DNA of 64,000 nt from HGM04593 sp045631905 (lineage in GTDB: Bacteria > Bacteroidota > Bacteroidia > Bacteroidales > Bacteroidaceae), in NCBI GenBank assembly GCA_045631905.1, contig JAZQVO010000019.1:1-64000 (forward strand), given 5' to 3'. Made by a program: the position numbers and the translations under genes. Positions 1 to 7,330 of the stretch are shown here, piece after piece. The notes beneath the pieces are model-generated. The model ran no database searches. It saw nothing but the letters and a program-made list of their open reading frames with translations, and was not told the origin of the DNA. The first letter of the stretch is position 1, and every line of letters starts with the position of its first letter.

Positions 1-21
1 TAAACCCTAAAAAATAAGCAA

Positions 22-477
22 ATGGGAACAACAAAAACAATTGAAAAGAACGCTTCGATTGAAATGTTTAGTCCAAGCGTATCGCCATCGGCAGCGAGAG
101 ATGCCGAAATTAAACATAGTGTTGAAATGGAGTTGGCTAACTTCTCTCCAGAGACAAGTATTCCAAACCCTGTAATGGTAGATGAGATAGAGGAAGTTCA
201 AGCATCTACCGCAGCAGAGCCGCCCACTATCCAACGCAGAGTAAGTGGTAAGCAACGCAGGCTCTCATTGGAGGAGTACCGCAATGCCTATCTGAAAGTA
301 CCCGTCATTATCGACCGCAAACCTGTATTTGTCAGTTGCGAGGTAAGGGATAGGCTTGAAGATTATGTCCGTAAACTCGGAGGTCGTAAGATGAGTGTTT
401 CGGGATTGCTTGAGAACATCGCCCGTCAACACCTCGACACCTACGATGCCGACTTTGAGCAGTGGAGAAAGTTGTAG
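22..477 (+). CDS. DUF3408 family mobile-element protein
   Basis: 151 residues. The N-terminal 80 residues are low-complexity and probably disordered. The C-terminal 70 residues carry the DUF3408 signature (RRLSLEEYRNAYLKVP, then RKPVFVSCEVRDRLEDYV and GGRKMSVSGLLENIARQHL). This family is confined largely to Bacteroidetes conjugative and mobilizable elements, where it sits beside ParA-like and mobilization genes; the C-terminal part resembles a ribbon-helix-helix-like DNA-binding region, but its function is not established. It lies upstream of the putative oriT and mobC. The sequence CAAATG gives no strong ribosome binding site, which is normal in this phylum. Confidence 0.85.
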   Translation: MGTTKTIEKNASIEMFSPSVSPSAARDAEIKHSVEMELANFSPETSIPNPVMVDEIEEVQASTAAEPPTIQRRVSGKQRRLSLEEYRNAYLKVPVIIDRKPVFVSCEVRDRLEDYVRKLGGRKMSVSGLLENIARQHLDTYDADFEQWRKL

Positions 478-510
478 CCAATTACCTGCATTCGAGATGT
501 CGAGAAAGCT

Positions 511-606
511 ATGAGTACAGACCATTTGTTCGTGGTCACTTATGACAGTGAGCAGTTGCTGATTGAGACTGAAAAAGCAGTCGAGACCATCGAAAACCGT
601 CAATGA
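511..606 (+). CDS. Possible small ORF (31 aa) downstream of the DUF3408 gene
   Basis: An ATG-initiated frame begins 33 bases after the DUF3408 stop and is in the same frame as it; that frame is open all the way back to that stop. The peptide (MSTDHLFVVTYDSEQLLIE and following) has normal amino-acid composition. It could be a short gene, a leftover of a longer reading frame, or chance. No family is recognised. Confidence 0.2.
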   Translation: MSTDHLFVVTYDSEQLLIETEKAVETIENRQ

Positions 607-730
607 CGGTGGACGCAGCAAGACCTCGGTCTTGGGGTGTAGCGAGGTTATCTTTCGGGATGCCGAAAAATGTCGGACGGGCCGCCATTGCACCCGAAAA
701 ACCTCGCTCCACTCCCAAGTGGAGGCAATC
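590..730 (+). other. oriT: Candidate origin of transfer (oriT) upstream of mobC
   Basis: The 318 bases between the DUF3408 gene and mobC contain no convincing protein gene but a cluster of inverted repeats: ACCGTCA/TGACGGT around one base (596-610), AAGACC/GGTCTT (620-633), and AGCGAGGTT at 641-649 against AACCTCGCT at 700-708. Mobilization origins of Bacteroidetes elements usually lie just upstream of the mobC/relaxase genes and contain such repeats next to the nick site. The exact nick site is not identifiable. Confidence 0.4.
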
Positions 731-795
731 CGCTCCCGATGGTCGCAGATTGTGAAATGCCAAATTGAAAATCACTAATCAAGTAAAAAAGTACA

Positions 796-1179
796 ATGAT
801 GAATAATAAGAAAACAAACAAATCAAAACCCAGAGGCAGACCACAGGTAAGCACCTTGAAACGCCTCACAAAATCGGTTACGGTGAAGTTCTCAAAGCCC
901 GACTATGAGATGCTACGCCATCGAAGCAAGAATGCCAATTGCACCCTTGCCGAGTACATACGAGATTCAGCATTTGATGCCAGGATTGTAGCCAAACATT
1001 CTGCCGAGGATGCCGCCATAATCCGCAACCTTACGGGTATGGCAAACAACCTCAATCAGCTAACGAAACTGTCGCATCAGACGGGATTCTATCGGACAAA
1101 GAATGTCGTAATGGAACTGCTTGCCAAGTTGAAAGAGGTATTAAGCGACTATAAAGCCGAAGAAAGGAGGTGCAGATGA
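796..1179 (+). CDS. mobC: Relaxosome accessory protein MobC
   Basis: 127 residues, very basic N-terminus, then a ribbon-helix-helix-like segment (KSVTVKFSKPDYEMLRHRS) and the MobC-type C-terminal helix region with NLTGMANNLNQLTKL. MobC proteins bind oriT and help the relaxase open the strands. The alternative start one codon later (MNNK) is equally possible. The stop codon overlaps the relaxase start in the arrangement ATGA, implying translational coupling. Confidence 0.88.
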   Translation: MMNNKKTNKSKPRGRPQVSTLKRLTKSVTVKFSKPDYEMLRHRSKNANCTLAEYIRDSAFDARIVAKHSAEDAAIIRNLTGMANNLNQLTKLSHQTGFYRTKNVVMELLAKLKEVLSDYKAEERRCR

Positions 1180-2108
1180 TAGGTAAAATCAAGAAGGGCA
1201 AATCCTTTGGTGGATGTATCCGCTATGTGATGGGAAAGGACAATTCCAAAATCCTTGAATCGGACGGTGTACTTCTCGGAACAAATAAAGAAATGATTGA
1301 TAGTTTCAATTGTCAATGCTTCTTAAATCCAAAGATTAAGCAGCCGTTAGGACACATAGCATTGAGCTTTAAACCCGAAGATGCACCACGATTAAGCGAT
1401 GAGTTTATGGTTAAAATCGCATTGGAGTATATGAAATTGATGCAGATAAGAAATACTCAATTCATCTTGGTAAGGCATCATAATACTAACAATCCGCATT
1501 GTCATTTGGTATATAATCGCATAAACTACGATGGTAAAGTAATCTCTTCGCAGAACGATTTTAAGCGTAATGAGATTGCTGCGAAGAAGCTAAAAGACAA
1601 ATACGGATTGACATACGCAGAGGATAAGAGCAAGACCAATGTACGGAAACTCCACAATCCTGAACGGGTGAAGTATGAGATTCACAATGCTGTCAAGGTC
1701 GCATTGAAACGAAGTCGAACATGGTGGGATTTGGGTAGCCAACTGCAAAAGCAAGGCATAGGTATGACCTTCAAGATTAACCGAAGAACGGGTAAAAATG
1801 AGGGATTGAGTTTTACCAAAGACGGTTACACTTTCAAGGCTTCCGATGTGAGCAGACAGTTCAGCTATTCAAAACTTGATAAGCAATTAAGTTGGGATAT
1901 GCCGAAAAAGCAGACCGAAATTGAGCCTAAACAGCAACCAATAAGGCAAGAAGCAGAGCAAAATTATAGCGTTACCGACAGCCTTATTGAGAGCAATGGA
2001 TTGGGCTTGCTGAATGTTCCAGATGCTCCACCTGAGGATGAGCAACCACCTTCTTGGCCGAAACAAAAGAAAGACAAGAAGAAAAAGAATCGAGGAATAA
2101 GATTCTAA
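1176..2108 (+). CDS. mobB: Relaxase/mobilization nuclease (MobP type)
   Basis: About 310 residues. The N-terminus has the GKSFGGCIRYVMGKDN motif typical of Bacteroidetes relaxases, and the metal-binding histidine cluster (RHHNTNNPHCHLVYNRI, near residues 100-115) is intact. It should nick oriT and lead the strand into a recipient through a transfer channel supplied by another element. The start ATG at 1176 is preferred over the upstream GTG at 1170 because AGGAGG at 1165-1170 is correctly spaced for 1176. The C-terminal 70 residues are charged and low-complexity. Confidence 0.9.
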   Translation: MIGKIKKGKSFGGCIRYVMGKDNSKILESDGVLLGTNKEMIDSFNCQCFLNPKIKQPLGHIALSFKPEDAPRLSDEFMVKIALEYMKLMQIRNTQFILVRHHNTNNPHCHLVYNRINYDGKVISSQNDFKRNEIAAKKLKDKYGLTYAEDKSKTNVRKLHNPERVKYEIHNAVKVALKRSRTWWDLGSQLQKQGIGMTFKINRRTGKNEGLSFTKDGYTFKASDVSRQFSYSKLDKQLSWDMPKKQTEIEPKQQPIRQEAEQNYSVTDSLIESNGLGLLNVPDAPPEDEQPPSWPKQKKDKKKKNRGIRF

Positions 2109-2142
2109 ACAAACAATTTTTTCAAACTTAAAACAAATTGAT

Positions 2143-2916
2143 ATGAGTAATAAAAACTTTAACCACAACGACAATGAGTCGTTTATGGAAGGCATCTACG
2201 GATGCTTGGAGAGAATCGAAACCGCAGTAATTGAATTGCAAAAGTTTCAACCGAATGAGGGTAATTCAATAGTTCCTAATGTGGACAACACTGCATTAGT
2301 TCAAGAAATTAAGGCTCTTGTAGAGAATGCCACAGGTGCTAATTGTAAGTACACAGAACGTAAGATTCAGGAACTTACAAAGACATTGAGTGAGAACCTC
2401 GGTGTTGTCAATGATAATGTAAAGGGTGTTTCAGGTAAGAATAAGCCCGATTTTGTAGCCATTCAGAACGAGTTTGAGAACCTTAAAAAGTTGACGGCAT
2501 CCCTTATACCGATGATTGAGGAGTCAAAAGTTCTCCATAGAGAGAATGACTATAACTTCAATCTGAACTTCAATTCCAAACTTGATTGGTTTGTGATTAC
2601 ACTCAACACCATTTTCATCGCTTTCTTGGCATCTGCATATTACTTTGAGTCGCAACGAAATAAGGATGAAGAGGATGATTCTCTCAAATACCGCTACATC
2701 AAGATGAAAGGCGATGCTTCTGCAGAGCAGATCGCCACATTGGAGGACATCTTTGAACTCAACCGCAACAACGAAGCAATCGAACAGATGCGTGAAGATG
2801 TGGAGACTTACGAAGAGGCTGTTCGCAAACAAGCCGCCCTTGCCGAGCAAGCAAGACTCAAAGAACAAGCAGCGAAGGAACAGGAGAGCAAAGCAAATAG
2901 TATTAAGAGTAAGTAA
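2143..2916 (+). CDS. Membrane-spanning coiled-coil protein of the mobilization region
   Basis: 257 residues: a helical, charged N-terminal part, a single transmembrane segment near residues 148-168 (LDWFVITLNTIFIAFLASAYYF), and a C-terminal coiled coil rich in Glu, Ala and Gln with the run QAALAEQARLKEQAAKEQES. Genes of this kind often follow relaxase genes in Bacteroidetes elements. It may tether the relaxosome to the membrane, but this is a guess from topology and position. It follows the relaxase by 34 bases. Confidence 0.55.
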   Translation: MSNKNFNHNDNESFMEGIYGCLERIETAVIELQKFQPNEGNSIVPNVDNTALVQEIKALVENATGANCKYTERKIQELTKTLSENLGVVNDNVKGVSGKNKPDFVAIQNEFENLKKLTASLIPMIEESKVLHRENDYNFNLNFNSKLDWFVITLNTIFIAFLASAYYFESQRNKDEEDDSLKYRYIKMKGDASAEQIATLEDIFELNRNNEAIEQMREDVETYEEAVRKQAALAEQARLKEQAAKEQESKANSIKSK

Positions 2917-2919
2917 AAA

Positions 2920-2954
2920 AACTCCTCCCGATGGTGAAACTTTCGGGAGGAGTT
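2920..2954 (-). terminator. Hairpin between mobilization and cargo genes, T-run on the minus strand
   Basis: A perfect 12-bp stem (AACTCCTCCCGA / TCGGGAGGAGTT) with an 11-base loop. A seven-T tract follows the stem only when read on the minus strand; on the plus strand the hairpin is followed by ACTATATGG. It probably insulates the two transcription units, but the better intrinsic-terminator direction is leftward. Confidence 0.6.
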
Positions 2955-3075
2955 ACTATATGGTGTTAGGACAATCTCCTAAACCAAACATAATGAAAAT
3001 AACTATATTTACTCATATTGGTTAACTAAAAAGCATTAATATGTTCTCTCTTAATCGTATATGGCAAATTTTTGT

Positions 3076-3083
3076 TAACTTTG
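3076..3083 (+). promoter_or_regulatory. Promoter -7 box of the TerB/BrxD/BrxHI operon
   Basis: TAACTTTG matches the Bacteroidetes -7 consensus TAnnTTTG and lies 21 bases before the first start codon. A clear -33 TTTG is not seen. The predicted leader is only about 15 bases. Confidence 0.55.
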
Positions 3084-3104
3084 TGAGGTTTTATATATTG
3101 CCGT

Positions 3105-6011
3105 ATGCAGTTCGTATATTTGTTGATAGGTGTAGCAATTTTAATTGCATGGATCGGACCGACAATACTTATTACATTAGTTGTGATTGGGATTGTTGGA
3201 CTGATAGTGTATGCATTAAAAAACAATAACGAAACAAAACAAGAGCCACTCGCAAATAGGAGCGACAACAAAGACTCTAAACCAATAGCAACAACCACAC
3301 CTGTTGTGACTAAAGAGAGTTCTAACAGAAATATAGTAATACCTATCGCTAATGATTCTTTTATAGAATGTAATCAAAATATGGTAGGAAATGAAGATGT
3401 AGAGGATGGCACAGAACCCAAAGATGTGTTATGTGTTTCAGAACGATGTAATAATACAGATATGAGCGTTATGCTTGCAAAGGAAGAAAAGCATATTAAT
3501 GATATTTCAAATAACAACAATCCAACTATGCCTACTGAAGAAGATACATCACATCAAGAAATATATAAAAACGATAAGCAGGAGAAGATAGATGTCCCAA
3601 TGTGGGTAGATACTTACATTTGGTCTATTGATGATTTACGCTCTGGTACTGCTTCGCAACAGCGATTTTATCGCTATTTCAAAGAGCAATTCTTTTCGGG
3701 TAATTATATAGACATAGAAGGGAATACGAATTATGCCTTTTTGTTAATGTATGATTTAAGTAATGCATATCGCAACAAAATATCATTACTTAAAGAGTAT
3801 TACCAACACCTTATTGGCATATGTCCGAAGGTTGAATTATATACCCGAAGGATTTTAAAAGATATTATTGTTGATACTAAAAAACAGGAACTCAAAAGAC
3901 AATTAGCTAAATATGCAGGAAATCAGCAAGAGCCTTGCAGATGGATTAGTGCGGGTGAGGACATAGAGGTTGGTGGAATTAAGCTTTGTCGAGGTGGATT
4001 CTATATTGGCGACTGTTTTAAGTTACCCAAGAAAGTAATAGATGACAATCAGTATCACTATGATCGTGGATACATATATGGACCGGTCATTAACCCTAAC
4101 CATCCAATTAAGAAAGGGGAGATTGGGAATGAGTATTTTTGCTCATATCAAGATATGACACCACAACAAAGGTATGCATATCTACAATGGCTTTCAGGAA
4201 ATAACCCAATAGAAGATACATGCGTAGACCTAATACAATATTATGTTTACGGTTTGGAGATACGCCTTTTTATTGACAAGTCAACAACTAAAGAACGCAA
4301 ACAAATTTTATTTCAACTATCTAGATTGTATAAAGAATTGAGGAGTTTAGATAGAAATGTGTGTGGAGATTACTATCAGTTGGCATACTCTATTAGACAA
4401 ATAATAAGTGCAGGCATTGTAAAATACTATCCATCATCGCCTTATGAGTTTCTCTCTGAGGATGAATTGATGTCGTGTGATGATTACATAGATTACATTA
4501 TAAACCAAGAACTTAAAGGAAAAACAGAATTATCATCGGAAGATGCATATAGTGTTGCAAAGAAGACTTATCTACTTAAAAATTTGCCTATAGCATTATA
4601 TGAGAACAACATTAAAGAAAAGTTTGTATCATTATTTCAAAAGAGATATAAGAAGCATTCCATTGTTCAGCGCAGTGAATATTATATAAGAAACCCCCAC
4701 TATATAAGAATGCGCAATGGAGGTGATTGGTACTGTCCCGAGAATGTGAATTTAGAATTTCAGTTGCCGAAACATCCGATTGATGTTTGGACAGTAAAAT
4801 ACCCGATAAATGAGATTGTAAGTAAACTACAAGAGGATTTTTGGATTTATAACAATTGTATTGAGTGGGCAAACGATTCTACTCCATTGGCATTATTGCA
4901 GTTACCTAAATATATTGAATTAGGAAATGGTAATAAAATTGAAATTCTACAAGAATGTTTATATTCAATGTTGGATAAGCTTGAGTATTGTCTTATTGAT
5001 GTAGATTCTTTATTGGATAAAATAGGATACATCAGAAAAGATGAGAAGTCATTGTATTTACAACCTATTCAGGCAATCACCAATGGCTTAAAGAGGCTCA
5101 AAATAAGGACCGTACCTTTAATTGATGTGGATAATAAACGCCTAAACTTTGGAGATAAATGTGTTATATACAAGATAAAAGGCGTTTCGCTAGTTGAACG
5201 AACTGATACCTATTCAAGATTAGAATTATTTGTAAAACTAGTTGTGCTGCTAATCCAAGCAGATGTATGTAATGATAATGATATAATATTTGTCGATAAA
5301 TATATTGACTCACAAAGTGATACATCGGGTAATACCCGCCACTTAAAAGCTTATTTTTATTGGTTGCAACATAAGAAGTTATCGTTTGATAAAAGAACCA
5401 AAGATTCTATCTGCAAGTTGCTGAGTAAAGAACAATGTAAGCAATTTGCACATTTATTGGTGAAATTATCTTGTAATCAAGGTGATATCAATAATAAACG
5501 AATAGATGTTCTAACTAAGATATTCCCTTTATTAGGAGAAGATGTTAACAATATTCATTCACAGATACATAGAATGCTGATAGATGATGAAAACTTTGCA
5601 ACTGTTGAGGTTACAACAGATGCAAAAGAATATGTTATAACACAATCTGAAAGCCAATCTAAACACAGGCAAAAAATCGTAAAGATTGATACAGCGAAAC
5701 TATCCAAATTGGAAGCACAAACTGCATCAGCACAAAATATGCTTTCAGAGATATTTAATGAAGAAGAAAATGTCACATCAACCATTACTTCTAATCAGAG
5801 TCCTTTGACTACAATCTTAACGAGGTTGTTGACAAAGTCCGAATGGTCAAAAGCAGAAGTTGATAGTATCTGTAAAGAGTTCAATGTAATCACAGGTTCT
5901 ATTCTAGAGCAGATAAATGATTATGCGTATGACAAAGTTGATGATGCTGTAATTGAAGATGATGACGATATAATATACGTAAATATCGATTATAAAGACC
6001 AACTTGTATGA
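3105..6011 (+). CDS. Membrane-anchored TerB-N/TerB-C domain protein
   Basis: 968 residues. Residues 2-39 are strongly hydrophobic (one long or two short transmembrane segments), then a polar linker to about 160. From about 165 comes a TerB-N-like region: RWISAGEDIEVGG near 278, GGFYIGD near 298, and MTPQQRYAYLQWLSGN near 350, all hallmarks of TerB-N. The last 70 residues match TerB-C (LLTKSEWSKAEVDSICKEF, then ILEQINDYA and an acidic end). The central 400 residues are unassigned. TerB proteins are tied to membrane-associated stress and phage-response systems; the molecular role is unknown. First gene of a tight operon with an ATPase and a helicase. Base composition is clearly more AT-rich than the core genes. 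Confidence 0.8.
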   Translation: MQFVYLLIGVAILIAWIGPTILITLVVIGIVGLIVYALKNNNETKQEPLANRSDNKDSKPIATTTPVVTKESSNRNIVIPIANDSFIECNQNMVGNEDVEDGTEPKDVLCVSERCNNTDMSVMLAKEEKHINDISNNNNPTMPTEEDTSHQEIYKNDKQEKIDVPMWVDTYIWSIDDLRSGTASQQRFYRYFKEQFFSGNYIDIEGNTNYAFLLMYDLSNAYRNKISLLKEYYQHLIGICPKVELYTRRILKDIIVDTKKQELKRQLAKYAGNQQEPCRWISAGEDIEVGGIKLCRGGFYIGDCFKLPKKVIDDNQYHYDRGYIYGPVINPNHPIKKGEIGNEYFCSYQDMTPQQRYAYLQWLSGNNPIEDTCVDLIQYYVYGLEIRLFIDKSTTKERKQILFQLSRLYKELRSLDRNVCGDYYQLAYSIRQIISAGIVKYYPSSPYEFLSEDELMSCDDYIDYIINQELKGKTELSSEDAYSVAKKTYLLKNLPIALYENNIKEKFVSLFQKRYKKHSIVQRSEYYIRNPHYIRMRNGGDWYCPENVNLEFQLPKHPIDVWTVKYPINEIVSKLQEDFWIYNNCIEWANDSTPLALLQLPKYIELGNGNKIEILQECLYSMLDKLEYCLIDVDSLLDKIGYIRKDEKSLYLQPIQAITNGLKRLKIRTVPLIDVDNKRLNFGDKCVIYKIKGVSLVERTDTYSRLELFVKLVVLLIQADVCNDNDIIFVDKYIDSQSDTSGNTRHLKAYFYWLQHKKLSFDKRTKDSICKLLSKEQCKQFAHLLVKLSCNQGDINNKRIDVLTKIFPLLGEDVNNIHSQIHRMLIDDENFATVEVTTDAKEYVITQSESQSKHRQKIVKIDTAKLSKLEAQTASAQNMLSEIFNEEENVTSTITSNQSPLTTILTRLLTKSEWSKAEVDSICKEFNVITGSILEQINDYAYDKVDDAVIEDDDDIIYVNIDYKDQLV

Positions 6012-7324
6012 TAAAGCCTATTAAACCCAAAGAGAGAGAAGCCATAATAAGATCGCTACAAAGTGGCGTTGTTCCTAGAATTGGTTTACAGCATTTTCAT
6101 GTCGGAAGAAATGAAGAGCTGAAATCTTTTGTGCGAGATATTGACAATGTCGCAAGTGGTGGCACATCATTTAGATTTGTTATTGGCGAATATGGCTCAG
6201 GCAAGACCTTCTTTCTTTCATTGGTTAGAACTATTGCAATAGAGAAAGGTTTAGTAACAATAAATGCTGATCTATCGCCCCAAAAAAGACTTTACGGGGC
6301 TGGATTAGTTCGCTCTTTGTTATCAGAGTTGATTGCAAGTTTTTCAACCAGAACAAAACAAGATGGTAATGCTCTACCCAATATTCTAGAGAAATTTATT
6401 TCAATTGCACGTGATGAAGCTCAAAGAACAGGCAAGATGACGTGTAGCGTTATTGATAGAATGTTAGAAGAGCTGAATGAATATCCTACTGGATATACCT
6501 TTGCTAAGGTTATTGGAAAGTACTGGGAGGGTTATGAAAATGGTAATGACACTCTTCGCAATAACTCATTAAAATGGCTTAAGGCTGAATATTCTACAAA
6601 GACAGATGCTATTAGAGACTTAGGAGTTAGGGATATATTGAATGATTCTTCATTTTTCAATGCTTTAAAACTATACTCAGTACTTGTTCGTAAGGCTGGA
6701 TATAAAGGACTTCTTGTTTGTCTTGACGAGATGGTAAATTTGTACAAAATACCCAATTCAATATCTCGTAAGGCAAACTATGAGGAGATTCTAAGCATGC
6801 TTAATAGCACATTACAGGGTGCTTTGTCAAATATTGGCTTTATAATGTGTGGTACGCCAGAGTTTATGACAGATGCCAATCGAGGGCTGTATAGTTATGA
6901 GGCCTTACGTTCTCGCTTAGCGGAAAATAGTTTTACAAAAGGACTTGGAATTGTTGATTATAATTCTACCGTATTGAGATTGTCAAACCTAACACAAGAA
7001 GAATTATACCTACTGTTAATTAAATTAAGGCATATATTTTCATACGGAGATAGTGATAAATATTTGGTGCCAGATGATGCTATTATAGCATACCTGTCAC
7101 ATTGTATGAATAAAATCGGAGAAAGCTATTTTAGAACTCCCCGAAACACCATAAAAGGGTTTCTGGATTTATTGTCAGTCTTAGAACAATATCCAGACAA
7201 GAAGTGGACTGACATTATTGAGGAAATAGATATTAAAGAAGATAAAGAGATATCTGATTTAGGGGCAATATTAGAACAGAATTCATCAGATGCAGACGAT
7301 GAATTTGCATCATTCAAATTATAA
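6008..7324 (+). CDS. BrxD-like ATP-binding protein (DUF2791)
   Basis: 438 residues. The N-terminus (IIRSLQSGVVPRIGLQHFHVGR) and the P-loop GEYGSGKT near residues 60-67 are characteristic of the BREX ATP-binding family DUF2791; Walker B is LLVCLDEM near 235-242, followed by MCGTPEFMTD and a conserved RSRL segment. It is an AAA+-like ATPase expected to work on DNA with the neighbouring helicase. It overlaps the TerB gene by four bases (ATGA), so the two are translationally coupled. BrxD belongs to type 2 BREX, but none of the PglW/X/Y/Z genes is present here. Confidence 0.85.
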   Translation: MIKPIKPKEREAIIRSLQSGVVPRIGLQHFHVGRNEELKSFVRDIDNVASGGTSFRFVIGEYGSGKTFFLSLVRTIAIEKGLVTINADLSPQKRLYGAGLVRSLLSELIASFSTRTKQDGNALPNILEKFISIARDEAQRTGKMTCSVIDRMLEELNEYPTGYTFAKVIGKYWEGYENGNDTLRNNSLKWLKAEYSTKTDAIRDLGVRDILNDSSFFNALKLYSVLVRKAGYKGLLVCLDEMVNLYKIPNSISRKANYEEILSMLNSTLQGALSNIGFIMCGTPEFMTDANRGLYSYEALRSRLAENSFTKGLGIVDYNSTVLRLSNLTQEELYLLLIKLRHIFSYGDSDKYLVPDDAIIAYLSHCMNKIGESYFRTPRNTIKGFLDLLSVLEQYPDKKWTDIIEEIDIKEDKEISDLGAILEQNSSDADDEFASFKL

Positions 7325-7330
7325 CAACTT

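Noticed and set aside
563..778. A 71-codon frame over the oriT region.
   Set aside because: It crosses all the inverted repeats, its product is rich in Arg, Ser and Lys without domain features, and no promoter is seen.
3105..6011. Annotating the first cargo gene as tellurite resistance.
   Set aside because: Only TerB-N/TerB-C-like regions are present; no TerC, TerD or TerE-type gene is nearby, so a resistance claim is not supported.
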